A DNA stretch of 64,000 nt from contig NZ_JAGGKV010000001.1 of assembly GCF_017874035.1 (NCBI RefSeq), positions 248,001-312,000 of the forward strand, given 5' to 3'. The stretch is from Paenibacillus aceris (GTDB lineage: Bacteria; Bacillota; Bacilli; Paenibacillales; NBRC-103111). Below, one piece after another: positions 25,928 through 34,777 of this stretch (position 1 is the first letter of the stretch; the number at the start of each line of letters is the position of its first letter). The notes below the pieces were generated by a model that was given only the letters and a program-made list of their open reading frames with translations, searched no databases and was not told the DNA's origin. The translations under genes were made by a program, and so were the position numbers.

Positions 25928-26036
25928 GAATGTTCATCTCCTAAATTCTATTGTATCCCCGTAAGCCTAGAAATCGCCGATGATAGCGTCTATCCAAGCT
26001 TAGGTTCATGCCAAAAGTATTGTCCTTTGGGCAACG
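25928..26036 (-). promoter_or_regulatory. Structured rpsO leader, possible S15 autoregulatory RNA
   Basis: The leader can fold into three hairpins: GCC-AAAG/CUUU-GGC (26010-26032), GAUAG/CUAUC (25982-25994), and UUCUA/UAGAA (25946-25972), the last next to the ribosome binding site. S15 is known to bind and repress its own mRNA in several bacteria, using different folds. The function here is inferred. Confidence 0.4.
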
Positions 26037-26042
26037 TTAATT

Positions 26043-26071
26043 AGTATACCATAATCGCGCAGCAGAAGTAA
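26043..26071 (-). promoter_or_regulatory. Extended -10 promoter of rpsO
   Basis: Minus strand TGGTATACT (-10 at 26043-26048 with TG extension) and a weak -35 TTACTT 17 bases upstream (26066-26071). It lies just inside the intergenic gap after ribF. Confidence 0.55.
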
Positions 26072-26090
26072 ATGCTTGTTTCGATCTGCG

Positions 26091-27029
26091 CTATCCTAAT
26101 TTATTTTTTGCCGTTTCTGCATCCACCTTAATTTGTGCGATTAGTTCATCGATGGACGAGAACTTTCGCTCAGGGCGCAGAAAAGCAATGATTTCTACTT
26201 TCATATGCTCGCCATAGATTTGCTCGGAGAAATCAAATAGATGTGCTTCAAACGAAGGTTTCAACTCCCCGGTAGCGAACGTCGGCTTAACGCCAATATT
26301 CATCACACCTTTATACGTTTCCCCTTTGACCGAGGCTTTAATCGCATAAACACCATTTGTTGGGATGACATAGGTCTCATCTAATTGAAGATTAGCTGTT
26401 GGGAACCCTAACAATCTTCCCCGCTTTTCGCCATCCACTACGATGCCGCTGATGCTATAGGGACGACCGAGAAGTCTTGTAACTGTGTCAATATTCCCTT
26501 GTTGCAATGATTCACGAATGAGTGTGGAGCTTACTTTTTCGCCGTCCATTTGAAAGGGTCTCACCACTTCTACAGAAAATTTCCCATGACTCAGTTCACA
26601 AAGAGAATCCGGATTTCCTTTACCTTGATAACCGAATGTAAAATCAAAACCGCATATTACGCTGTTTACGCCAAGCTGATCCAATACTTGATCCACGAAT
26701 AGTTCCGGGGAAAGTCGCATGAGCGAAGCATCAAAGGTAACAATATAGGTATGACTGACACCCAAAGAGGCAAATATTTCCATCTTTTCTTTCATTGGCG
26801 TCAAGAGATCCATGTATTTATCCTGTCCCATTACAGCTCTAGGATGAGGGTGAAAGGTCATGATCGCCGTCGGGAGCCCAAGCTTCTTAGCCGTAAGCAA
26901 AGCTCGTCCGATGACCTCCTGGTGTCCCAAATGTACACCATCAAAATCACCAATGGCCACTACCTGCTCGCCTACAAAAACTTGCGCAGAATCAAAATCA
27001 ATGGGATATGAAATTGGTATTATTTGCAT
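26091..27029 (-). CDS. ribF: Bifunctional riboflavin kinase / FAD synthetase
   Basis: Makes FMN and FAD from riboflavin. From the ATG at 27029 it has 312 residues: an N-terminal nucleotidyltransferase with GDFDGVHLGHQEVI and a kinase domain starting at about 185, with GRPYSISGIVV and GRLLGFPTANL. It is called ribC in B. subtilis. The ORF extends to 27056, but the ATG at 27029 gives the usual N-terminus; TAGGTGA is about 11 bases upstream. It is the last gene of the rimP-ribF operon, 49 bases after truB. Confidence 0.93.
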   Translation of the reverse strand: MQIIPISYPIDFDSAQVFVGEQVVAIGDFDGVHLGHQEVIGRALLTAKKLGLPTAIMTFHPHPRAVMGQDKYMDLLTPMKEKMEIFASLGVSHTYIVTFDASLMRLSPELFVDQVLDQLGVNSVICGFDFTFGYQGKGNPDSLCELSHGKFSVEVVRPFQMDGEKVSSTLIRESLQQGNIDTVTRLLGRPYSISGIVVDGEKRGRLLGFPTANLQLDETYVIPTNGVYAIKASVKGETYKGVMNIGVKPTFATGELKPSFEAHLFDFSEQIYGEHMKVEIIAFLRPERKFSSIDELIAQIKVDAETAKNKLG

Positions 27030-27077
27030 ATAAGTTCGTTCACCTATCCATTTCAACCTGTCCCTGAATGTAATGAG

Positions 27078-27992
27078 TTAAAGAAATACTTTTGATGGGA
27101 TCAGGATTTGGCTAGCGCTTTTCCATTCAAATAGACCAAGAAACCGTTGATCCGGTGAATAAGCACGGAGCAAGGTTTGCGAACCCGTCACACCGGCTAT
27201 TCGACCCGCAGACAGCGGAATCCGTTTTCCTTGTTGAGCATTTACCGCTTCTTGCTCGGTAAGATCAACGTAAGGAATATGGGAAATCGCCTGATCCATT
27301 GGAATCATACGGTCTTGCAGCGCGCCAAGCGCCTTCAATTCTTTAATTTGATCAAAGGTTAAACACTGTTCTTGCCGGATACTGCCAGTTGAAGTCCGTA
27401 TCAAACTTTTCATAACCGCGGGATATCCTAAAGCTTTACCAATATCAACACATAAGGTTCTAATATAGGTCCCCTTTGAGCAAGAAGCACGAAAATGAAT
27501 TTCCGGATGCTTCTGCTGTAAGTCCATATGAAGAATCTCTAGCTGATGAATGGTCACTTTTCGGGATTTACGCTCAACTTCTTTTCCCTCTCGGGCTAGT
27601 TCGTAGAGACGCTTCCCATCGACTTTAACAGCGGAAAACATTGGGGGAATCTGTTCAATTTCGCCCACAAAACGAGACAATACTTCGCGGACTATTGCTT
27701 CATCCAATTGAACCTCCGAAACTTCCTCCAATACGTTACCAGTCATGTCCTCCGTATCTGTTGAAAGACCGATTGTAAGCTTAGCTTCATACTCCTTAGG
27801 CAGTTCCTGAATATATTCAACCATTCGAGTAGCTCTACCGATGCAAAGGGGCAGAACTCCTGTCACCTGTGGATCTAATGTACCCGTATGGCCAATACGT
27901 TTAATTCCAAGTATCCCTCTGACTTTGGCTACCACATCATGAGAAGTGAAGCCTTCCGGTTTCCAAACAGGCAAAATGCCTTCTAGCGTCAT
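27078..27992 (-). CDS. truB: tRNA pseudouridine(55) synthase TruB
   Basis: Makes pseudouridine 55 in the T-loop of tRNAs; 304 residues. It opens with GILPVWKPEGFTSHDVV, the catalytic Asp lies in HTGTLDPQVTGVLP (about residue 40), and YELAREGKEVER and KGTYIRTLCVDIG are family motifs. Its ATG overlaps the nrnA stop (ATGA), so it is coupled. Confidence 0.95.
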   Translation of the reverse strand: MTLEGILPVWKPEGFTSHDVVAKVRGILGIKRIGHTGTLDPQVTGVLPLCIGRATRMVEYIQELPKEYEAKLTIGLSTDTEDMTGNVLEEVSEVQLDEAIVREVLSRFVGEIEQIPPMFSAVKVDGKRLYELAREGKEVERKSRKVTIHQLEILHMDLQQKHPEIHFRASCSKGTYIRTLCVDIGKALGYPAVMKSLIRTSTGSIRQEQCLTFDQIKELKALGALQDRMIPMDQAISHIPYVDLTEQEAVNAQQGKRIPLSAGRIAGVTGSQTLLRAYSPDQRFLGLFEWKSASQILIPSKVFL

Positions 27993-28990
27993 ATCAGCTT
28001 GCTCCCTACTTCCTGAACCATTGTTGCTACTGCTTCTTCAAGTGTTCCTTGGATGGTACAGCCGGATGCACGCACATGACCGCCACCTCCAAGGGATTGC
28101 GCAATCGCTGCAACGTCGACAAGTCCTGAAGAGCGAAGACTTACTTTAATTACACCGGGCGCTTTCTCTTTAAATAACATTCCCACCTCAACGCCTTCTA
28201 CATTGCGCGGATAGTTGACGAGTCCATCCAGATCCTCACTAGAAGCACCTGTAGACTCTAAATCAGCTAGCGATACCGCGAGCCACGCAAGTTTACGTTC
28301 ATTGGCAAATGAGAGTGTCGACAGCGCCTTTTGAAGGAGAACAATTTGCGAATACGTAACTCTTTCTAAAACTTGCTCAGCAATAACGGAACCTTGTACT
28401 CCTAGTGCAAGCAAATTCGCTCCGATCTGCATAACTTCCGGAGATGTATTCGAATAGCGAAAACCGCCAGTGTCTGTAAGCAAGCCTGTGTATATACAGT
28501 CACCAAACGACAGGTCTAGCTTGATATTCATATGTATGGCTAAATCATACAAAATCTGAACAGTCGCAGCCGCATCATGCTTGATCAAATGATACAAACC
28601 GAATTTATCATTTGTCGGATGATGATCAACATTGAGCAGCTGGGCTTGTCCATCAAAAAGAGTGCTGACCCTACCTATTCTGGAGAAATCAGCACAATCA
28701 ACACTTATTATGGTCTGGTACAGCCTGCTTGGCATAACTTTGCTTAAATCAAGCACCCGATCGCTTCCCCATAAATAGGAAAACTTAGAAGGCATCGCGC
28801 CTTCATTGATCATGGTATAAGTCTTCCCAAGTCGGGTCAGAAGCCAACCCATAGCGTATGTAGAGCTGGCGGCATCCCCATCCGGTTGGATGTGAGATAC
28901 CACCAAGAAATCATCATGCTGCTCGATAAACTTAGCGGCTGCTTCCAGCTGCTGGCTATATTCGGTGGCATGGATCATTCTACTGCTCAT
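27989..28990 (-). CDS. nrnA: DHH-family nanoRNase/pAp phosphatase (NrnA type)
   Basis: Soluble phosphoesterase of 333 residues. Family motifs are HIQPDGDA (motif I), SVDCADFSRIG, NVDHHPTNDKFG (the DHH), TDTGGFRYSNTSP, and C-terminal DHHA1 GGGGHVRASGC. NrnA degrades short RNAs of 2-5 nucleotides and dephosphorylates pAp. The position between rbfA and truB is common in Paenibacillus and other Firmicutes. It overlaps both neighbours by four bases, so rbfA, nrnA and truB are coupled. Confidence 0.9.
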   Translation of the reverse strand: MSSRMIHATEYSQQLEAAAKFIEQHDDFLVVSHIQPDGDAASSTYAMGWLLTRLGKTYTMINEGAMPSKFSYLWGSDRVLDLSKVMPSRLYQTIISVDCADFSRIGRVSTLFDGQAQLLNVDHHPTNDKFGLYHLIKHDAAATVQILYDLAIHMNIKLDLSFGDCIYTGLLTDTGGFRYSNTSPEVMQIGANLLALGVQGSVIAEQVLERVTYSQIVLLQKALSTLSFANERKLAWLAVSLADLESTGASSEDLDGLVNYPRNVEGVEVGMLFKEKAPGVIKVSLRSSGLVDVAAIAQSLGGGGHVRASGCTIQGTLEEAVATMVQEVGSKLI

Positions 28991-29346
28991 ATGCTTGGAT
29001 TTCCTTCCTGGTTAAGCTTATGGAGCAAGTTTTCGATATGACTGCCATAATCGATAGACGCATCGAATTTAAACTGCAGCTCCGGAATTTTACGCAATCG
29101 GATACGTTTGCCCAACTCGGAACGAATATATCCTGAACCTGCAGAGAGAGCCTTCAAAGTGGCTTCCTTCTGCTCGTCGGTACCCATCACGCTAAGAAAC
29201 ACACGCGCTAAGGAAAGATCATTCGTTACTTCAACACCCGTAACCGTTAAGAAACCAATACGCGGATCTTTCAATTCAGATTGAACGATCTGGCTTAATT
29301 CTTTCTTAATTTGCTCGCTAACGCGACCTACACGCACTCTAGCCAT
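28987..29346 (-). CDS. rbfA: Ribosome-binding factor A
   Basis: Small-subunit maturation factor of 119 residues, a KH-like fold. It opens MARVRVGRVSEQIKKELSQIV, and contains LKDPRIGFLTVTGVEVTNDLSLARVF in the usual order, then IPELQFKFDASIDYG. It begins 6 bases after infB, with GAGGTGAT as the ribosome binding site, and its stop overlaps nrnA. Confidence 0.96.
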   Translation of the reverse strand: MARVRVGRVSEQIKKELSQIVQSELKDPRIGFLTVTGVEVTNDLSLARVFLSVMGTDEQKEATLKALSAGSGYIRSELGKRIRLRKIPELQFKFDASIDYGSHIENLLHKLNQEGNPSI

Positions 29347-29352
29347 TAGTTA

Positions 29353-32307
29353 TCACCTCTCAACGGACTCCATGATGAAGGCTTCAATAATGTCGCCCTC
29401 TTTAATATCATGATAACGCTCCAGAGATATACCACATTCATAACCTTGTGCCACTTCTTTTTGGTCATCTTTAAATCGTTTCAAGGAGTCAATTTTACCT
29501 TCATGGACAACAATACCGCTGCGGATCAAACGAGTTTGTGCGTTACGCGCAATCTTGCCCGAAATAACCATACAACCGGCAATTGTTCCTGAACCCGTAA
29601 TTTTGAACACATTACGTACTTCAGCTTGACCCAGAACAACTTCTTTGAAGATAGGATCCAGCATGCCTTTCATCGCTTGCTCAATTTCTTCAATGACGTT
29701 GTAAATAATGTTATGCAGACGAATATCAACTTTCTCTTGATCTGCTGTAGCTTTAGCAGCAGGCTCTGGACGAACGTTGAAACCGATAATAATCGCGTTG
29801 GACGCCGAAGCAAGAATAATATCCGACTCCGTAATGGCCCCTACACCATTATGCAAGATTTTGACACGAACGCCTTCCACTTCAATCTTCTCGAGCGAGC
29901 TTTTCAGAGCTTCAACAGATCCTTGAACGTCCCCTTTGATGATGACATTCAGATCCTTGATTTCGCCTTCTTTGATATGTTTAAAGAGGTCATCAAGCGT
30001 TACGCGTGAATTAGCCGTCATCTCCGATTGACGCAACGCAATGGAACGACGATCTGCGATGTCTCTCGCTTTACGCTCATCCTCATACACTAAGAATGGA
30101 TCTCCAGCTTGCGGAACATCGGTCAATCCTGTAATTTCGACCGGTGTTGAAGGACCTGCTTCTTTCAAGCGTTTGCCCTTATCATTTACCATCGCGCGGA
30201 TACGGCCAAAGTGAACGCCTGCAACGAAGCTGTCTCCTACTTTAAGCGTACCGTGTTGAATTAGGACGCGAGCCACAGGGCCTCTTCCTTTATCCAACTC
30301 TGCTTCAATGACAGTTCCTCTTGCACGTTTGTTCGGGTTAGCTTTGTACTCTTGAACTTCCGCCACGAGCAAGATCATCTCTAGGAGATTTTCAAGTCCA
30401 ATACGCTGTTTTGCGGAAATTTCACAGAAAATCGTATCGCCGCCCCACTCCTCCGGAACCAATTCATAAGCGGTAAGTGCCTGCTTGATTTGGTCAGGAT
30501 TTGCGCCTTCTTTATCAATCTTGTTCACAGCTACGATGATAGGAACGCCAGCAGCTTTAGCATGGTTAATCGCTTCTACGGTTTGTGGCATTACACCGTC
30601 ATCAGCAGCAACGACAATAATCGTAATATCCGTAACTTGTGCACCGCGGGCACGCATCGTTGTAAATGCTTCGTGACCTGGCGTATCCAAGAACGTGATT
30701 TTTTTATGGTTAACTTCGACTTGATACGCCCCGATGTGCTGTGTGATTCCGCCAGCTTCCCCTTCGGTAACGCTTGTTTTACGAATGGCGTCAAGAAGTG
30801 TTGTTTTACCATGGTCAACGTGACCCATAATCGTCACAACAGGTGGGCGTTCAAGCAGATCTGCCTCATCATCCACTTCTTCAATCGTTTCGAAATTATC
30901 TTCTTCAACTTTAATCTTAATCTCAACTTCAACACCGAATTCAGTAGCAATCAATTGAATTGCATCCAAATCAAGTTCTTGGTTGATCGTTGCCATTGTT
31001 CCCAAGAATAATAATTTCTTGATCACTTCAGAAGCATCTTTGTGGAGTAATTTGGCTGTTTCACCAACCGTCATACTGCCCCGAACGATGATTTTCTTAG
31101 GTGTATTGTCAATTTTCTCTTTCTTAACCGTTTCCTGCTGATATCTGCCTCGGTTGTTACCACGTTGATTGCCACGGTTGTTACCAGCTGGCCCGCGGTT
31201 TCCGCCAGAGCGGTTATCATCGAAACGTTTAGGCGTTGGCTTGGATTTCTTGGTTGTAATCACGCCAGCCTTTGCTGCTGCATCATCCAATTCAGCTGCT
31301 GTTGCACCAACGTGGAACTGCGGCTTAGCTTCTTGAATAACAGGTCTTCCGCTTTGATTATTGTTACGGTTGTCAAACGGCTTGTTTTGACGATTTGGTC
31401 CTGTGCTACGGTTCGGACTTGATCCTTGCGGGCGGCCGCTATTCGCGCTTTGCCCACCACCTGCTGAAGCACCTTGATTAGGACGGGATCCCGCATAGTT
31501 GCTGTTGCTGCGCGGAGCTCCGCCTTGACCTTGACCCTGACCCTGGTAGGAGCCTTGACCGCTCGGACGTTGGCTGTTATAGCCGCCTGAAGAGCCGCCG
31601 GGACGTCCATCGTTGGAACGGAACGGAGGTCTGTCACCTGAGCCCGAGCGTTGCCCGCCTTGTGAAGAACCTTGGCCTTGATAACCTTGACCGCTCGGAC
31701 GTTGTCCGCCTTGGTTTGACCCTTGATAACCGGAACGTTGTCCGCCGCCTTGGCTGGAACCTTGACCGCTAGGGCGACCGCCACCTTGGCCTTGGTACCC
31801 CGTGCGCTGACCCTGACTGTTTGGACGTTGTCCGCCTTGACTGGAACCTTGCCCACTTGGGCGTCCATCACGTTGTGGCTGGGAAGGACGACTCGTACTT
31901 GTGTTACTAGGCGTAGATGGTGTTTGTTGTGGTGTCACTGCACCACTAGGTGTACTGTTTGTACTGTTGGCTGATTGTTCTGAAGAAGCAACAGGCTTAG
32001 AAGCTTGTGTTGCTGCACCTTTATTCTCTTGTGCTGGAGCCTGCGTTGCAGGATTCTGATTCGTCGTTGATGAACTCACATTTCCTCCGTCCGTAGCTGC
32101 TCGTTTGGCAGCCGCATTAGCTTTTATATCACGGAAAAATTTTTCGACGGAACTAACCGCGTCATTTTCCATTACACTCATATGATTGTTAACTGGGATA
32201 TTTAATCGTTTAAGAATTGTAATTATCTCTTTACTGCTCATATTGAGCTGTTTTGCGTATTCGTATACGCGCGTCTTATCTTTATTATCTTGTTGTTTAT
32301 TGGTCAA
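29353..32307 (-). CDS. infB: Translation initiation factor IF-2
   Basis: GTPase that brings initiator tRNA to the 30S subunit. From the TTG at 32307 it has 984 residues: an IF2N domain (about 5-55), a linker of about 185 residues rich in Gly, Gln, Ser, Arg (about 135-320), a second IF2N domain (about 405-460), then the G domain with GHVDHGKTT (about 495-503), [13 protein letters not shown], and domains II-IV. The TTG is chosen because GGAGGTG lies about 7 bases upstream and it follows the ribosome binding site, while the frame to 32376 lies inside ylxQ. The start overlaps ylxQ by 11 bases. The linker is longer than in most IF-2 proteins. Confidence 0.96.
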   Translation of the reverse strand: MTNKQQDNKDKTRVYEYAKQLNMSSKEIITILKRLNIPVNNHMSVMENDAVSSVEKFFRDIKANAAAKRAATDGGNVSSSTTNQNPATQAPAQENKGAATQASKPVASSEQSANSTNSTPSGAVTPQQTPSTPSNTSTSRPSQPQRDGRPSGQGSSQGGQRPNSQGQRTGYQGQGGGRPSGQGSSQGGGQRSGYQGSNQGGQRPSGQGYQGQGSSQGGQRSGSGDRPPFRSNDGRPGGSSGGYNSQRPSGQGSYQGQGQGQGGAPRSNSNYAGSRPNQGASAGGGQSANSGRPQGSSPNRSTGPNRQNKPFDNRNNNQSGRPVIQEAKPQFHVGATAAELDDAAAKAGVITTKKSKPTPKRFDDNRSGGNRGPAGNNRGNQRGNNRGRYQQETVKKEKIDNTPKKIIVRGSMTVGETAKLLHKDASEVIKKLLFLGTMATINQELDLDAIQLIATEFGVEVEIKIKVEEDNFETIEEVDDEADLLERPPVVTIMGHVDHGKTTLLDAIRKTSVTEGEAGGITQHIGAYQVEVNHKKITFLDTPGHEAFTTMRARGAQVTDITIIVVAADDGVMPQTVEAINHAKAAGVPIIVAVNKIDKEGANPDQIKQALTAYELVPEEWGGDTIFCEISAKQRIGLENLLEMILLVAEVQEYKANPNKRARGTVIEAELDKGRGPVARVLIQHGTLKVGDSFVAGVHFGRIRAMVNDKGKRLKEAGPSTPVEITGLTDVPQAGDPFLVYEDERKARDIADRRSIALRQSEMTANSRVTLDDLFKHIKEGEIKDLNVIIKGDVQGSVEALKSSLEKIEVEGVRVKILHNGVGAITESDIILASASNAIIIGFNVRPEPAAKATADQEKVDIRLHNIIYNVIEEIEQAMKGMLDPIFKEVVLGQAEVRNVFKITGSGTIAGCMVISGKIARNAQTRLIRSGIVVHEGKIDSLKRFKDDQKEVAQGYECGISLERYHDIKEGDIIEAFIMESVER
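31420..31875. repeat. Imperfect coding repeats in the infB linker
   Basis: Repeating phrases such as [17 protein letters not shown] and GGQR recur many times in the translated linker, from degenerate DNA repeats in this stretch. They probably encode a disordered, basic and flexible segment. Copy number may differ among strains. Confidence 0.75.
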
Positions 32308-32626
32308 TATGTTCCACCTCCGCAGGATTTTCTTGACTTTTCTGCAGCATCTGCGCGAAGCCTCCGTCCAATACACCTATGGTGACACGCATCTCTTTAC
32401 CAATGCTGCGGCCCAATTCATACTTCGATCCGATTTCCATGAGAGTCACCCCATAAAATTGGCATTTGTCCTGAAATTTCTTACGTGTATTAGCCGAAGC
32501 ATCCTCCGCCATAATGACAAGTTTAGCCTCTCCCGCACGAATCGCTTTAAAAACGCCTTCGTCACCGGTAACAAGCTTCCCTGCCCGCATCGCCAATCCC
32601 AACTGGTTCAAAAATTTAGGATTCAT
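32297..32626 (-). CDS. rplGA: L7Ae/L30e/S12e-like ribosome-associated protein (YlxQ/RplGA)
   Basis: Protein of 109 residues with the L7Ae-type fold, opening [23 protein letters not shown] and a later VIMAEDAS strand, as in the kink-turn binding family. In Bacillus YlxQ-type proteins bind kink-turns. The ATG has AGGAGGA upstream; the gene overlaps rnpM by 11 bases and infB by 11, so three genes are tightly packed. Confidence 0.9.
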   Translation of the reverse strand: MNPKFLNQLGLAMRAGKLVTGDEGVFKAIRAGEAKLVIMAEDASANTRKKFQDKCQFYGVTLMEIGSKYELGRSIGKEMRVTIGVLDGGFAQMLQKSQENPAEVEHIDQ

Positions 32627-32930
32627 CCTCCGATTCCTCCTCTTTCGAGGTTAGAAATTCATCTTCAACCCGAATGAAATCTTGTTCCAGTTGGTCATAA
32701 ATATCAGCGCTTACGGCATGCTTAAGTGCTCGATCCAAGGCTTTGCTTTTTTTTGCCAATTTAAAACAAGAAACTTTACCGCATAAGTAGGCACCGCGCC
32801 CGGATTTTTTCCCTTTAAGATCAATGAGAATGTCATCTTCAGGCGTTTTGACGACGCGGATCAATTCCCTCTTCGGCATCATTTCCTGGCAGGCCACGCA
32901 TTTTCTCAGAGGGACTTTTCTCTGCTTCAT
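32616..32930 (-). CDS. rnpM: RNase P modulator RnpM (YlxR family, DUF448)
   Basis: Protein of 104 residues with the YlxR signature: RKVPLRKCVACQEMMPKRELIRVV and KSGRGAYLC. Family members such as B. subtilis YlxR/RnpM bind the RNase P RNA and affect its activity. The ATG at 32930 is chosen because GGGGTGAT is 4-5 bases upstream; the GTG at 32939 lies in that site. The tail is acidic (EEESEDES). It follows nusA by about 30 bases. Confidence 0.88.
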   Translation of the reverse strand: MKQRKVPLRKCVACQEMMPKRELIRVVKTPEDDILIDLKGKKSGRGAYLCGKVSCFKLAKKSKALDRALKHAVSADIYDQLEQDFIRVEDEFLTSKEEESEDES

Positions 32931-32960
32931 TCCGATCACCCCTTGCTTCCAAACAAAAAC

Positions 32961-34058
32961 TTAATCGATACTGACTGAATCCTGATGCATTTCTTCCGTA
33001 TAAGTTTTTACTCGGCCAAATTCTTGTTCAGCTTGCGTTTCACTCTTAATGTCAATTTTCCAACCTGTCAGCTTGGCTGCGAGGCGGGCATTTTGCCCTT
33101 TGATACCGATAGCCAAAGAAAGCTGATAATCCGGAACAATGACGCGTGCCATTTTTTCATTTTCATGAATTTGCACTTCAAGAACTTTAGAAGGGCTTAG
33201 CGCATTCGCTACATACTCTTCCACGCTCTCCATCCAGCGTACGATGTCAATTTTCTCGCCGCGCAGCTCCGTTACAATCGTCTGAACGCGTAAGCCTTTT
33301 GGCCCAACGCAGGAACCTACAGGATCCACTTCAGGGTTGCGTGAGTGAACAGCGATTTTGGAACGGAAACCCGCTTCACGAGCTACCGAACGAATTTCAA
33401 CGACACCGTCAAAAATTTCCGGTACTTCCAGCTCAAATAGACGCTTAAGCAGTCCTGGATGCGTTCTGGATAAAATAATTTGCGGTCCCTTGGTCGTATT
33501 CTCCACTTTGGTGATATACGCCTTAATCCGATCGCCTTGTTTGAATTTATCCGTTGGCATGAGTTCAGTCAAAGGCAGCACGGCCTCCACTTTACCCAAA
33601 TCGACATAAATATTACGCTGATCTTGACGCTGAAGAATGCCCGTCACAATATCCTCTTCTTTGTCAATAAAAGCATTGTAAATTAAGCCTCGCTCAGCTT
33701 CACGAATACGCTGTGTTACTACCTGTTTCGCTGTTTGCGCAGCAATTCGCCCAAAATCACGAGGAGTCACTTCAATTTCAACAATATCGTCCAGTTGGTA
33801 ATTCGGATTAATTTCACGTGATGCGTGAACAGAAATTTCCAATCTTGGATCAAGTACTTCCTCAGTTACGGTTTTGCGGGCAAACACCTTGATGAGGCCA
33901 GTATGACGATTGATATCTACGCGCACATTTTGTGCGGTGTTGAAATTACGTTTATAGCTTGAAATCATCGCTGCTTCAATTGCATCGATAAGTAACTCTT
34001 TAGAGATACCCTTCTCACGTTCAATTTCCGACAGCGCTTCGATGAAATCCGTGTTCAT
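32961..34058 (-). CDS. nusA: Transcription termination/antitermination factor NusA
   Basis: RNA polymerase-associated protein of 365 residues, the length of Firmicutes NusA (no C-terminal acidic repeats). The N-terminal RNAP-binding domain begins [21 protein letters not shown], an S1 domain is at about 135-200 ([21 protein letters not shown]), and two KH domains follow, with [14 protein letters not shown] and [23 protein letters not shown] precedes the ATG. It follows rimP by 36 bases in the nusA operon. Confidence 0.96.
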   Translation of the reverse strand: MNTDFIEALSEIEREKGISKELLIDAIEAAMISSYKRNFNTAQNVRVDINRHTGLIKVFARKTVTEEVLDPRLEISVHASREINPNYQLDDIVEIEVTPRDFGRIAAQTAKQVVTQRIREAERGLIYNAFIDKEEDIVTGILQRQDQRNIYVDLGKVEAVLPLTELMPTDKFKQGDRIKAYITKVENTTKGPQIILSRTHPGLLKRLFELEVPEIFDGVVEIRSVAREAGFRSKIAVHSRNPEVDPVGSCVGPKGLRVQTIVTELRGEKIDIVRWMESVEEYVANALSPSKVLEVQIHENEKMARVIVPDYQLSLAIGIKGQNARLAAKLTGWKIDIKSETQAEQEFGRVKTYTEEMHQDSVSID

Positions 34059-34094
34059 TTGAACTGAGTCCCCCCTTTCAATAAGTAACGGTCA

Positions 34095-34559
34095 CTAAAA
34101 TACGATAGCCAGACGAGCGCTTGCTACCTTCGTGAACGGAATAGTAACTTTCTTCTTGCCAATTTCAATGACGAGATCTTGTTCGTCAAAGGATACCAGT
34201 AATCCTTCAAACTCCTTGGAGCCCTCGATCTGCTCATAGGTCGTAACAAATACGTGACTGTTCACAGCCTTGTAATAATCTTGTGTTTTCTTCAGTGGAC
34301 GTTCTGCGCCCGGAGAAGAAACTTCCAAGAAATATGCATCAGCGATCGGATCTTTCTCATCCAATTGAACACTTAAGTATTCACTGATACGGCCGCAATC
34401 ATCTATATCAATTCCGCCTTCTTTGTCAGCGTAGACACGAAGGAACCAATTGCTGCCCTCTTTGACATATTCAATATCCACGAGTTCAAATCCATTTTGT
34501 TCAATGAAATCCTTCAGCATGTCCTCAATGACGGATTTGATGTGTGCTTGTGTAACCAC
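34095..34559 (-). CDS. rimP: Ribosome maturation factor RimP
   Basis: 30S assembly factor of 154 residues, typical length. It has FELVDIEYVKEGSNWFLRVY and DIDDCGRISEYLSVQLDE, then EVSSPGAERPLK, all family hallmarks. It starts with GTG, with GGAGG 11 bases upstream. It is the first gene of the operon that runs to ribF; its long leader holds a hairpin. Confidence 0.96.
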   Translation of the reverse strand: MVTQAHIKSVIEDMLKDFIEQNGFELVDIEYVKEGSNWFLRVYADKEGGIDIDDCGRISEYLSVQLDEKDPIADAYFLEVSSPGAERPLKKTQDYYKAVNSHVFVTTYEQIEGSKEFEGLLVSFDEQDLVIEIGKKKVTIPFTKVASARLAIVF

Positions 34560-34624
34560 AGATAAATGTACCTCCTAAATTGACTTTCCCTAGTCTTAAA
34601 CCGAAAAGTCCTATATCAAAATGT

Positions 34625-34648
34625 AAAGAGTGGGTTTCCCCACTCTTT
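34625..34648 (-). terminator. Hairpin in the rimP leader (polC terminator or attenuator)
   Basis: Perfect 10-bp stem AAAGAGUGGG/CCCACUCUUU closed by a GAAA tetraloop, then UUUACAUUUUG on the minus strand. It lies beyond the polC stop but also downstream of the rimP promoter, so it is in the rimP leader. It could stop polC read-through, act as an attenuator, or protect mRNA. Confidence 0.65.
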
Positions 34649-34684
34649 AATCACAAGATGATATCCTCATTATTGCCAATAAAA

Positions 34685-34714
34685 ATTATACCATAACCAA
34701 TCTTTGCATTACAA
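34685..34714 (-). promoter_or_regulatory. Sigma-A promoter of the rimP-nusA-infB operon
   Basis: Minus strand TTGTAA (34709-34714), 18 bases, TGGTATAAT with a perfect -10 (34685-34690) and TGn extension. It lies about 65 bases after the polC stop. Confidence 0.75.
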
Positions 34715-34777
34715 TAGCAAACTTGTTAATGTTTTTCACTTGACAGCTACTATTTTTTCTATGATATGCAATGAAAT

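Noticed and set aside
31260-31871. 203-codon minus-strand frame inside infB
   Set aside because: It is an out-of-frame reading of the repeat linker.
31420-31875. Repeats that could look like a CRISPR or tandem array
   Set aside because: The units are short, imperfect, without regular spacers, and encode the IF-2 linker in frame.
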